The position numbers and the translations under genes are program-made. DNA of 64,000 nucleotides from Paenibacillus bovis (lineage in GTDB: Bacteria > Bacillota > Bacilli > Paenibacillales > Paenibacillaceae). The stretch lies in NCBI RefSeq assembly GCF_001421015.2, contig NZ_CP013023.1, positions 1,288,501 to 1,352,500 of the forward strand, read 5' to 3'. This document shows, one piece after another, positions 38,048 to 47,500 of this stretch. The notes under the pieces are model-generated. The model saw only the letters and a program-made list of their open reading frames with translations. It ran no database searches and was not told the origin of the DNA. How positions within the stretch are numbered: the stretch's first letter is position 1; each line of letters starts with the position of its first letter.

Positions 38048-39073
38048 ATGCAGGCAATAGAAGTACAGGATCTACGCAAGAACTTCCGGATTCAGCAGAG
38101 CCGGGGCGGACTTAAGGGTGCGCTGCAGGATCTGTTTGCCCGCGAATACCGGGAAGTGGCAGCGGTTAACGATATCAGTTTTACGATTCCGCAGGGCGAG
38201 ATTTGCGGATATATCGGGGAGAATGGAGCCGGCAAATCAACCACAATCAAGATGCTGACAGGCATCCTCGTGCCGACTTCCGGCCATATCAAGGTCAACG
38301 GCTATGTGCCGTATCAGGAGCGCGAAAAGTTTGTACAGGGAATCGGCGTCGTATTCGGACAGCGCAGTCAGCTGTGGTGGGATATCGGTGTTATTGAGTC
38401 ATTCCAGCTGCTGCGCAAGGTATATCAGGTATCCGAAGCCGATTTCAAAAAAAGACTGGATGAGCTGGTAGAGCGTCTGCAACTGCAGGAACTGCTCAGT
38501 CGCCCGGTGCGCAAGCTCAGTCTGGGTCAGCGAATGCGCTGCGAATTGGTAGCGGCGCTGCTGCATAATCCATCGATTGTTTTTCTGGATGAGCCGACGA
38601 TTGGACTGGATATCGTCGTCAAATCGGAGATCCGCGAATTCCTTAAGGATCTGAATCGGACGCAGGGTACGACCATTCTGCTGACGACCCATGATCTGCA
38701 GGATATCGAAGCGCTCTGTTCACGTGTCATTATGCTGGATGCAGGCAGTATCATCTACGATGGCGGTCTGGATGAACTCAAAACCCGCTGGGGTCGCGGA
38801 AGGGAAGTTCGGTTCCAGTTTGGCGCAGCTGTGCAGGCAGCCCAGCTGAATGCATGGACGATGGGGCTGCCGGTCACCTGGACGCAGGAGAGCGATCTGG
38901 TTGCTACAGCGCTCGTACCCGCAGATATGGCGGTATCGGATGTATTTTCGCGTATTCTGAGCCAGGCGGAAGTGACGGATGTGCAGATTTCGGAGACGAG
39001 CACGGATGAGATTGTACGCCAGATCTACAGTTCCGGTTCGGCAGAGAAGCCGGAGGTCAAGCTGCATGTCTAG
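38048..39073 (+). CDS. ABC-2 type exporter, ATP-binding subunit
   Basis: 341 residues. Walker A GENGAGKST (57-65), Q-loop region VFGQRSQLWWD, signature LSLGQRMRCEL, Walker B IVFLDEPTIGLD and H-loop LLTTHDLQD. An N-terminal piece before Walker A is slightly longer than usual (RGGLKGALQDLFAREYREV), as in the DUF-type ABC-2 exporters of Bacilli. AAGGAG precedes ATG 38048. It overlaps the next gene by 8 nt; the three genes form one exporter operon. Substrate unknown. Confidence 0.95.
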   Translation: MQAIEVQDLRKNFRIQQSRGGLKGALQDLFAREYREVAAVNDISFTIPQGEICGYIGENGAGKSTTIKMLTGILVPTSGHIKVNGYVPYQEREKFVQGIGVVFGQRSQLWWDIGVIESFQLLRKVYQVSEADFKKRLDELVERLQLQELLSRPVRKLSLGQRMRCELVAALLHNPSIVFLDEPTIGLDIVVKSEIREFLKDLNRTQGTTILLTTHDLQDIEALCSRVIMLDAGSIIYDGGLDELKTRWGRGREVRFQFGAAVQAAQLNAWTMGLPVTWTQESDLVATALVPADMAVSDVFSRILSQAEVTDVQISETSTDEIVRQIYSSGSAEKPEVKLHV

Positions 39074-39860
39074 TCTGTATCTGGATTTTATCCGTATCCG
39101 GTTTCTTACCATGCTGGCATACCGGGTCAATTATTATTCCGGTATTCTGGTCTATACGCTCAATATCGGAGTATACTATTTCACCTGGCAGGCGATCTAC
39201 GGCGGCAAGGAACAACTCGCCGGATTTACGGCTGCGCAGATGACGACGTATGTGGCAGTATCGTGGATGGCAAGGGCCTTTTACTTTAATAATCTGGACC
39301 GGGAGATCGCGACCGAGATTCGTGACGGTACGATCGCGATCCAGTTTATCCGGCCGTATAACTACCTGCTGGTGAAGATGATGCAGGGATTCGGCGAAGG
39401 AATCTTCCGGTTCACGATGTTTATGATTCCGGGCATGATTATTGCGGTACTGCTGTTCCCGGTGCAGCTGCCGACCAGTCCGGTATCGTGGATAGGCTTT
39501 CTGGTGATGCTGTTTTTCAGCTTTTTGATTAATTCGCAGATCAATATCCTGATTGGCCTGATGGCCTTTTTTATTGAAAATAATGATGGACTGATGCGCA
39601 TGAAGCGGGTAGTGGTCGATCTGTTCTCCGGTCTGCTGATTCCGATCAGCTTTTTCCCGGGCTGGCTGACTGGTATTATGAACTTCCTGCCTTTTCAGGC
39701 GATTACGTATTTGCCGGGTTCGGTATTTACCGGACGTGTGCAAGGTACAGGGATTCTCGAAGTACTCGGCATTCAGGTGATCTGGTTCCTGATTCTGCTG
39801 ATACCGATTTATTTCACATGGCGCGCTGCCCGGGTGCGGCTGTTCGTACAGGGGGGCTGA
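39066..39860 (+). CDS. ABC-2 exporter permease subunit 1
   Basis: 264 residues, six predicted transmembrane helices (e.g. INILIGLMAFFIENNDG and LNIGVYYFTWQAIYGG), of the ABC-2 family in which two permeases accompany one ATPase. ATG 39066 has GGAGGTC upstream, inside the ATPase gene, with an 8-nt overlap showing translational coupling; the frame extension to 38979 lies wholly inside the ATPase gene. Confidence 0.9.
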   Translation: MSSLYLDFIRIRFLTMLAYRVNYYSGILVYTLNIGVYYFTWQAIYGGKEQLAGFTAAQMTTYVAVSWMARAFYFNNLDREIATEIRDGTIAIQFIRPYNYLLVKMMQGFGEGIFRFTMFMIPGMIIAVLLFPVQLPTSPVSWIGFLVMLFFSFLINSQINILIGLMAFFIENNDGLMRMKRVVVDLFSGLLIPISFFPGWLTGIMNFLPFQAITYLPGSVFTGRVQGTGILEVLGIQVIWFLILLIPIYFTWRAARVRLFVQGG

Positions 39861-39864
39861 GTCG

Positions 39865-40650
39865 ATGTTTTATTTGGGATTGATCTGGGAATACTTTACC
39901 AATTATGTAAAAACAAGATTGACCTACCGCGCAGATTTCTGGGTAGAAGTAATATCGGATCTGCTGTTCCAGGCCACTAATCTGATCTTTATCTTCGTTG
40001 TATTCGCTCATACGAAGACACTGGGCGGATTTACCGAAGCAGAGGTAGTCTTTGTGTATGGATACTTTATGGTGCCATATGGACTGTACAGCTGCTTTAT
40101 TAATCTATGGAACTTTGGTGACCGCTATATTGTCAAAGGCGAGATGGACCGCATCCTGACCCGTCCGGCGCACAGCCTGTTCCAAATTTTCCTGGAAAAT
40201 CTGGACCCACCGTCCCTGATCGGTTCGGTGATTGGTATCATTATCATGATCTGGAGCGGCGGCCAGCTGGGTTTGGAGCTGGAGTGGTGGTATATTCCTG
40301 TGCTGATCATTATGACGATCGGTTCGACCCTGATCTACGCGGGAATCTACATTATACTAACATCAGTCTCGTTCTACTCGGATTCACCGACCGGAATCAT
40401 TCCGCTGATGGTGAATATCCAGACATACGGCCGTTACCCGATTACCATCTACAACCGTGCTATTCAGATTATTCTCACATGGGTTCTGCCTTTTGCCTTT
40501 GTCGGGATCTATCCGGCAGCCCTGTTCTTGCAGCGGCAGGAGATGATGGCGATGGCCTGGCTGACACCGGTTATGGGCATTGTATTCTTCACAGCGAGTC
40601 TGCTGCTGTGGAACAGTGGGGTAAAAAGATACCGCGGAGCGGGGTCTTGA
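39865..40650 (+). CDS. ABC-2 exporter permease subunit 2
   Basis: 261 residues, six transmembrane helices, similar in plan to subunit 1 (FWVEVISDLLFQATNLIFIF, YGRYPITIYNRAIQIILTWVLPFAFVGIYPAALFL). It starts 4 nt after subunit 1 with GGGGGG as ribosome binding site. The FxxYPxxIY...PxaFxxYxPA motif is typical of this subunit family. Confidence 0.9.
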   Translation: MFYLGLIWEYFTNYVKTRLTYRADFWVEVISDLLFQATNLIFIFVVFAHTKTLGGFTEAEVVFVYGYFMVPYGLYSCFINLWNFGDRYIVKGEMDRILTRPAHSLFQIFLENLDPPSLIGSVIGIIIMIWSGGQLGLELEWWYIPVLIIMTIGSTLIYAGIYIILTSVSFYSDSPTGIIPLMVNIQTYGRYPITIYNRAIQIILTWVLPFAFVGIYPAALFLQRQEMMAMAWLTPVMGIVFFTASLLLWNSGVKRYRGAGS

Positions 40651-40791
40651 CCACCCTACGTACGTTGCTATATCTGCATCATGCATGCCGGTGCTCGTTG
40701 GTGTCGTGATTGACTATGCTTACGGATGAGCAGGTGATGTGATTTTTCCGTGCAAGTAGTTTGAAAGATGACTGGAGAATGGAGTGCAGCT

Positions 40792-40918
40792 ACCGCTTCG
40801 GAAAGGGATGATCCTGCTTGCCTTCGGTTAAGATTGGATATTTTGAAATCCCGCTGATCTCGGTAAATATCCAATCTTAAAGGTCGGCCTGCCGGATCAT
40901 TCCCTTTCCTCCGCTCCG
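40792..40918 (-). repeat. Nested hairpin element, copy A (reverse orientation)
   Basis: Inner perfect 16-bp inverted repeat (40828-40843 with 40865-40880) inside an outer inverted repeat (40800-40814 with 40894-40909) carrying one bulged A. Read on the minus strand it aligns with copies B and C: AGCG end, GGAAAGGGAAT, GACCT, TTAAG-NN-TGGA, loop, TCCA-NN-CTTAACCG, ATCCCTTTCC, AGCGGT end. No T-run follows, so it is not a plain terminator. Confidence 0.85.
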
Positions 40919-41129
40919 AGTAGTTGTTTTCATTTGCTGCTGATTTCGTAGTTGAATTTCAGACCCTGATATTTATCAAAGTTATAATTGTAATTCGAAT
41001 TTTAGTTCAAATGCCAGCAAGGCGTGTTCATCGTCTTTGCTGGCATTTTATATTTCAGACCATTTAGCAGTACACATTAATCACAAACCTCGAATACATT
41101 ATCTTGTACAGTGTCTTGCTATACCGCTA

Positions 41130-41325
41130 TGTATATGCCCCCCATACCAGCCAACTCTTTTTACTGCATCCCATTTACACCACCTAAACTTACAACTCCA
41201 ATTATCCCATCCATACCATCCAATCGAACCTATCCAATCCAATCAAACTGACCCTACTTACATCTGTATTTCAACATCACAGCAGCACATCACCGCCAAT
41301 TTACCTTTTCACACCCCAGTAGATA
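41130..41325 (+). other. G-poor, C/A-rich tract with imperfect ATCCA repeats
   Basis: The plus strand here contains very few G residues, with recurring ATCCA/ATCCC units around 41205-41245. No ribosome binding site or family-like protein is present (a 98-codon frame at 41037-41333 has a composition set by the tract). Lies between hairpin copies A and B. Confidence 0.5.
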
Positions 41326-41346
41326 ACGCATGACCTCCCTATATAC

Positions 41347-41472
41347 AGAGCGAAAGGAAGGGAATTCTGCCAGAGACCGACATTTAAGCCTGGATATTTA
41401 CCGCTGCAAGCGGTTGTTCAAAATATCCAGGCTTAACCGGAGGTCGCCGGCAGAATCCCTTCCTGTAGCGGT
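41347..41472 (+). repeat. Nested hairpin element, copy B
   Basis: Inner perfect 16-bp arms (41384-41399 with 41421-41436) with a small hairpin ACCGC/GCGGT in the loop, and outer arms (41356-41371 with 41449-41463) with a bulged A. AGCG-type direct repeats lie at both ends (near 41349 and 41467). Same architecture as copies A (reverse) and C, with different but complementary stem bases. Confidence 0.85.
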
Positions 41473-41634
41473 GTTTATCCACCACCAATTGAGCGTTATC
41501 CAACCCGTCTCCCACTACATTTGCTAATTTTAAAAATGATTGGAAACTCTTCAAGTAACATGGTACTATATACAACGGGTCGAAAATAGATAATATGACC
41601 TAGTTCATTTTAACTACATATCGGAGGAATAGAA

Positions 41635-42405
41635 ATGGCATATTGTACAAAATGCGGTACACAGCTTCATGAGAACGAAATACATACCTGTATGGCAGAA
41701 CAATCAACAGCTGGAGCAGCGACAGCCTCAGCACCTATTATGACTACAGCAAAAGAACAATTGGCACGCGTAGATCGTCATAAAATTCTGAATCTGCTGA
41801 AAAATCCCATGTCTGCTTTGCATTTAAGAGGGGATAGCGATTTCTTATATGGAGTGCTTGGAATTATCGCTTCACTCGTCGGTTTTATACTGTGGTCATG
41901 GTCATTCAAGCATCAGCTAATCAAAGCGATGATTGCCCAGTTCGGCGGTCTGATGAGGGATGACAGTGAAGCATATAGTGATGCGAGCGAGTATTTGCCT
42001 ATCGTCAATCATATGCTTGTTCTCGGCCTGGTATCTCTGATTGTCATGCTGGTAGCTGTTTTTCTATTAGGCAGCAAGCTGGGCACACAGCGTATTGGCT
42101 GGAAAGACAGTCTGGTTAAAATAGGTGGTCTGCAATGGATCGTTGGCGCAGCCCTGATCGTTGCGGCACTGGTAATGTTTGTATCGGTCAAAGCTTCTCT
42201 GGTCTTGCTGCTGACGACAGTTATCGCATCGCTGATGTTGACGCTGTATGCAGGTATAGAGATTTTCCGTATCCACCGTGAACGTGCTGTCTGGTTTATT
42301 GCAGCTGCTGTACTGATTCAGGTGGTTGCTGTATTGGTTGTATTTAATTCTTTTGGTACCGAGCTCATGGATGGACTCAAAGGATTGGGTGGAGGCCTTT
42401 TTTAA
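41635..42405 (+). CDS. Zinc-ribbon membrane protein, unknown function
   Basis: 256 residues. An N-terminal zinc-ribbon half (CTKCG, with HTC at 17-19) is followed by a linker and five predicted transmembrane helices (LYGVLGIIASLVGFILWSW, HMLVLGLVSLIVMLVAVFLLG and others). Bacillales have many such zinc-ribbon plus membrane-span proteins with undefined roles, often near stress or TcaA-like proteins. GGAGG precedes the ATG. 68 nt before the TcaA-like gene; likely one operon. Confidence 0.8.
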   Translation: MAYCTKCGTQLHENEIHTCMAEQSTAGAATASAPIMTTAKEQLARVDRHKILNLLKNPMSALHLRGDSDFLYGVLGIIASLVGFILWSWSFKHQLIKAMIAQFGGLMRDDSEAYSDASEYLPIVNHMLVLGLVSLIVMLVAVFLLGSKLGTQRIGWKDSLVKIGGLQWIVGAALIVAALVMFVSVKASLVLLLTTVIASLMLTLYAGIEIFRIHRERAVWFIAAAVLIQVVAVLVVFNSFGTELMDGLKGLGGGLF

Positions 42406-42473
42406 CAGGAATTTAATCGAGTAACCATTACCATACATGGTTTAATATTTTCCATATAAGGAGATGACAATAG

Positions 42474-43946
42474 ATGTACTGTGGACATTGCGGTACCCCT
42501 ACACAGCCGGACTGGGTGTTTTGCAGAGAATGCGGTCAGCGCCTGGAGCCTGAATCGACTGCAGAAATGATGAATACAGCAGCTCATCCAGAGCCGCAGC
42601 CGGTCAGAGAGCCGATTCAGCTCTCGCCTCGTACTAAGCGCAGACTGATCATTGGCGGAGGTGCGCTTGCCCTGCTGCTTATCGCTTTCTTGATTCTGCG
42701 TGCCACCAATGGACCTTCTACACCGGAAGAGCTTGCAGATCAGCTGAATGCAGCTGTAAAAGCTGGAGATACGAATGAACTGGTCAAGCATCTGGATGAT
42801 CCGGATTCTCCGCTACGAGAAGAGCAGAGACTGGCATTATTTACAGAAGCCCTGCAAAATGAAGACACCAAGTCAGCCTATGCAGAACAGATCGAGAATG
42901 CACTGGATAGCGCCGAAGCCAGCCAGGAAGCAGGCTCGGCCATGGTAGAGTCCCTGAGAAGTCAGGTCAGAGACCGCATCAATCAATCCTACTGGATGAC
43001 TATTGTACCGGTGGATTCCTGGCGCGGTACACGCTGGGTGGTGCATGTAGAACCAGTAGATGTCAAAGCAGCCTTATCGTATATGAATGAGAATCTGACC
43101 ACTTCCATGACGATCGGCAGCCTCAAGACAGACAAAGAGCAAGATACGATCAAGGATCTGTGGCCAGCCGTCTATACGTATAAAGGAACAATCAGCAGCG
43201 CATATGCAGATGTACCGATCACCGATAAGGTGGAAGCCTTTAGTATTAATCGTCCGGCAGAAGCGGCATTTGACTATACGCAGATGGCTTCGCTGGATCT
43301 GCGTCTTCCCGAGATGGACTCTACAGTAACACTGAATGATAAGCCGGTTACCGGCGATCCGAGCCAGTATATTCAGATCCAGCCGGCTCCGGAAAAGTCC
43401 GTGATTGCTGTACAAATCAAGGCGCAGGGCAAGGATATTACCGGAGAAGTAACCCTGAATCAGGAGGAAGGGAAAAACTACGACCTCAATACAGTCGTAC
43501 AAAAGCCTATTGCCGACCTGGCGCTGGATAGCGTATATAACGCTTCGGTCAGTCTGGCCGAAGCAATGAATACAAGTAATGCCAAAGTACTCAAAAGTGT
43601 AAATCCCAATTCGGATTACTATAGTCGGGCAGAGTATGAAATGAAAGGCTTTTTCTCGACACCTCTAAAATACAAGCTGCAAAAAGTCGTGATTGATCTG
43701 GATTCTGTCGAAGTTCACAAAGACAGTATTCAGCTGGACGCTACACAGGTATACCAGACCACAGATCCGAACGGCAAGATCGGCAAGAAGAATCTGGACT
43801 GGACCTACCAGATCACCCAGCAGCCGCAAAAAGATACATGGTGGGTGGATTCCGCTTATCCGGATTGGACCAATGCGATTGGTTCCAAGCATACGATTGA
43901 GAAATCAGCATCTGCTATGGCTGCCAAGACAGCAGATACGAACTAA
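42474..43946 (+). CDS. TcaA-like zinc-ribbon, single-span extracytoplasmic protein
   Basis: 490 residues. Zinc ribbon with four cysteines (CGHCG at 3-7, CRECG at 18-22), a linker, one transmembrane helix (about 60-80), then a long extracytoplasmic part with repeated domains (TPEELADQLNAAVKAGDTNEL, a middle beta domain, and DYYSRAEYEMKGFFSTPLKYKL). This order matches the TcaA/YvbJ family, linked to cell-wall stress and glycopeptide response in staphylococci. AAGGAG precedes ATG 42474. Regulatory or wall-associated role is by family analogy. Confidence 0.82.
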   Translation: MYCGHCGTPTQPDWVFCRECGQRLEPESTAEMMNTAAHPEPQPVREPIQLSPRTKRRLIIGGGALALLLIAFLILRATNGPSTPEELADQLNAAVKAGDTNELVKHLDDPDSPLREEQRLALFTEALQNEDTKSAYAEQIENALDSAEASQEAGSAMVESLRSQVRDRINQSYWMTIVPVDSWRGTRWVVHVEPVDVKAALSYMNENLTTSMTIGSLKTDKEQDTIKDLWPAVYTYKGTISSAYADVPITDKVEAFSINRPAEAAFDYTQMASLDLRLPEMDSTVTLNDKPVTGDPSQYIQIQPAPEKSVIAVQIKAQGKDITGEVTLNQEEGKNYDLNTVVQKPIADLALDSVYNASVSLAEAMNTSNAKVLKSVNPNSDYYSRAEYEMKGFFSTPLKYKLQKVVIDLDSVEVHKDSIQLDATQVYQTTDPNGKIGKKNLDWTYQITQQPQKDTWWVDSAYPDWTNAIGSKHTIEKSASAMAAKTADTN

Positions 43947-44047
43947 GTCCATCCTTTCTTTTTATTCCTTTGGACGGATGTAACTGCAGAAAAAACATGC
44001 TAGGATGATGTTGCTGTTTATTCGCCATGTGAGGGAGCGATAATGAG

Positions 44048-44431
44048 ATGATGAGCAGAGAAATGAAGGATATGATTGATTCGTATGTACAAGCGTATAA
44101 CACCTTTGATATTGAAGGCATGATGAGCTTCCTGCACGATGATATTACTTTCAGGAATATTGCTGGCGGAGAAATCACTACGCAGACCCAGGGGATACAG
44201 CAATTCAGAGAGCTGGCACAGCAGTCCGCAGCGATGTTTGCTGTCCGCTGTCAGACGATTACCGGCTATAACATGAGCGATAATTGTATTGAGGTAGGCA
44301 TTACTTATACCGGTACATTTGCTGTCGATCTGCCGAATGGATACAAGAGTGGGGAACGTCTGGAGTTAACAGGAACCTCCAAATTCAAAATAGCAGACGA
44401 CAAGATTATATTAATAGAAGATTATAGTTAG
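44048..44431 (+). CDS. NTF2/SnoaL-like small protein
   Basis: 127 residues with the NTF2-like cone-fold pattern: helix MIDSYVQAYNTFDIEGMMSFLHDDITFRNI, then four strands (VEVGITYTGTF-type and KFKIADDKIILIEDYS end). Members are enzymes or ligand carriers; no catalytic set is obvious here. Two adjacent ATG codons (44048, 44051) follow GAGGGAG at a long spacing. A terminator follows directly. Confidence 0.8.
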   Translation: MMSREMKDMIDSYVQAYNTFDIEGMMSFLHDDITFRNIAGGEITTQTQGIQQFRELAQQSAAMFAVRCQTITGYNMSDNCIEVGITYTGTFAVDLPNGYKSGERLELTGTSKFKIADDKIILIEDYS

Positions 44432-44452
44432 TGGATTTCCTGTAAATAAAGT

Positions 44453-44503
44453 AAAAAGAGCGACCGTGCTGTGGAGTATTCTCCTGCATGGTCGCTCTTT
44501 TTT
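44453..44503 (+). terminator. Terminator after the NTF2-like gene
   Basis: AAAAAGAGCGACC and GGTCGCTCTTTTTT pair as outer stem (44453-44465 / 44490-44503) with an internal GGAG/CTCC pairing in the loop. Symmetric runs of A and T suggest it also stops the convergent SLH gene. Confidence 0.85.
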
Positions 44504-44592
44504 CGTGAATTGGCCGGTCTTTGAATAGATCGTACCTAACCGGTTTTATTTCGTGTTTTCTTTTTAAGGAAAAGAAAACAGCGATAAACCGT

Positions 44593-47500
44593 TTACGGAG
44601 CTTCTGTAGTTTCCGGTTCTGCAGCTACGACTGGTGTCGGTGCTTCTGCTTGAGCTTCGTTGTTTTTCGGCGGTGCGGAATAATCGTAATGCTGATCAGC
44701 AGGTTCAAACGAAGTTGGCGGCTGGTTGTTATCTACAGGCTGCGAAGTCTGCCCACTGCCTGAATCCGGTGTTGTTTCTTTTGCAGGCTCCTGTGCAGCC
44801 GGAGTATCGGTAGCAGGTGCTGTTTCTGTTCCAGAAGCAGGCGTGGTTTCTTCTGTGCCGGAAGCTGGAGCAGATGGATTCGGATCAGTAGCTGGTGTTT
44901 CGGAAGAATCGCCCGGGATAGAAGATACCGGCTCATCACTAACTTCAGTCGGACGTTGTTCATATGCACGGTTGGTCTCTACCAGGTTGATATACAGATC
45001 CCGTAGTTCCAGGAAAGAAATATCGGAGCTTCTCGATTGCATCTTCTCGCTAGCATTCTTAAGATTCAGATAGTATTGATCGGAGGTATTAGCAGCACGA
45101 TCCAGATTATAATGAGCATTATTTACCGCATTAGTGATCATATTTGGAAGAATCCAATCGGTACTATAGTCTGCCAGTGCTTCTTTTAATCTGATTTCAT
45201 ACTCATCCAGATTGCTCTGGCGCGCATTTTCACTTGTTATTAATGCTTCTGCATAACCGAGAACACCATAGAAGTTCATATTATCCTTGTAGCTACCATT
45301 GCCATAGTATTCATCATGATACATGGCATATTTGGTATATTCCATTTTGGCTTGATCGACCACAGCCTGAAGGCGAGTCGGGTTTTTAAGATTTACATTT
45401 TTCAATATATCGTTGGTAAGTGACAGTGTATATCCCAACGTACTTACACTGGCATTATTCGAATCCAGCAATTCTACTGCAGCTGCCCGCCGCGACTTAA
45501 GCTGATGAGCATCATATTCAGACATATATTGACCATACTCTTCCATAACATTATCGATATGGTTCACCTGTTTGGAGAGGTTGTTGTATAGATCTATAAC
45601 TTTTTGATCATAGGCAGGCTTGAAAGTAGCCCAGGCTGCACTCAAATTGTTATAAGCTTCTTCTTCGGTCCACAGAGCATCAGGATCCATTAATGACATG
45701 CTGGCCTTGTTCAATACCTCACTAATTGTCAAAAATTCGGGTCTCATATAACGATCCAGTTGATCATTTTGGCTATAGAGCAATTGATGAACTTCCATTG
45801 TCAGCGACTGCAGTTTGACATGATAGTCTCCACCCGAATGGATCGGTTGATCCAGACCACTTGCGTGGAACTCCTCAGTCAGTTGTTGCAGCAGACCGTT
45901 CACTTCATCTTGGGTCATCAGCTTATGCATTTCATTGGTATAACGATTATACATATCCGTCAACTTCGCGGCATCTTCAGTGTTAGCCAGATTATTGGAC
46001 AGATTATCTATATTTCTCAACATTAGATTCAGTTCAGTGAAATCAACATCTTTGATCTGCTCGAACTGCATTTTCATCTGGGCAATAGCTGCAGAGTAAT
46101 CGTCAAACTGCGCTTTGCTTGTCAAAGGATTGTAATAATCCATCGCGAAATTCATCATACGTTCTTTGAATGGGAAACGACCTGCATCCGTATAGTCGCC
46201 TGGTACTTGTCTCACCGTCATAAGAAGATCGTAATAACTATACAGTGCATTTTGGGAAGAAGTGTACAGTTCAGTAGCTGTATTCAAAGCTTCGACAGCA
46301 GAATCAATATCTTTCTGGGTATTATCCGTTTTATTCAATACCTGTGTAGCTGTATCGACTGCTTGCACTAACATATCCTGCCAGAGGGTAGGCACTTCGC
46401 CCAGTTCTGGCATGTCTTTGGTATGAAGCAGCTCATTCGCTTTGTTCACGCCAGACAGTAGGTGGGAGACATCCAGACCGATGATTTCCTGGTCTTTTTC
46501 TTTATCCTTGTCCTTTTTCTTAGCGCCGCTAGTCGTATTGGCAGCAGGAGCAGGATTCTCGGTGTTTTTGGTACCATTGATCATGGATACCGCTGATTTT
46601 TGGGCACCGTAGTTAAGAATAACGTCGTTGGCCGATTTATCTTTGGACAGGGTAATGTTACCTACTACAGCAGCTGGCTGCAGCGTAACAAGAGGGCTGC
46701 CGTTATACAGGGAAGCATCCAATACATCGACTGTACCATTCAGGGTGAGCTTTTTCAGATCCGGTTGGATGGTGAGCTGCTGGATCGACGCGGTATCTTC
46801 TGTCTGTACAGTAGCTGTATTGCTCAGCGTCAGTTTTCCGACTTTGGAGCTGCCGGATGCTTGTAGGATCGAATCCATCGAGGAGATCATTACATTGCCC
46901 CAGCTGCTGTTATCCAGCTTTGCTGTCAGCTTGGTACCCTGGTCTCCATTGATTTGCAGATTGCCTGTAGACTGGATATTTTTGAGAGTCACCGAGCCAT
47001 TAACGATCAGGTTCCCGCTAAAGGAAATGCCTTTACCGTCAAAAACGCCGCCGTTGCTATTCAATTCAATCGTGTTGATATTTGTTACGGTCCGTTGGCT
47101 GCGATCAATGTTTAATTTGGCTCCTTTTAGAACGCTGCCGTTCTCGATGCCAAACAGACCTTGCAGATCGCCATCTACTTTGTAAGGAATATTGCCGACA
47201 CGCACTGTACTGCCCTGTGCATCGACCTGACCTACCGGATGATCCAGCAGCTGGATAAAAAGATCTGCACTGGTTTGGCGGCTCAGCGGTGCATTGGCAT
47301 CCGTAGTGCTATCTGCGATAGCCAATCCATACGAACGTGCAATATCCATCGCGCTTGGAGAGGAGTTGTCTGCCATCTCACTATGCAGATCCATTGCTTT
47401 CACCAGGGAAGTGATCAGTTCCTGACGGGTTACCGCCTGATTCGGGTAAAACAGTTCGCCACTGCCCTGCATATAACCGGCAGCCTGAACAGCTTCTATA

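Noticed and set aside
40828..40880. Inner hairpin of copy A as a plain terminator of the ABC-2 operon
   Set aside because: No T-run follows on either strand and the same nested structure recurs elsewhere in other contexts.
41037..41333. 98-codon frame in the G-poor tract
   Set aside because: No ribosome binding site; Pro/His/Thr-rich product follows from the C/A-rich composition.
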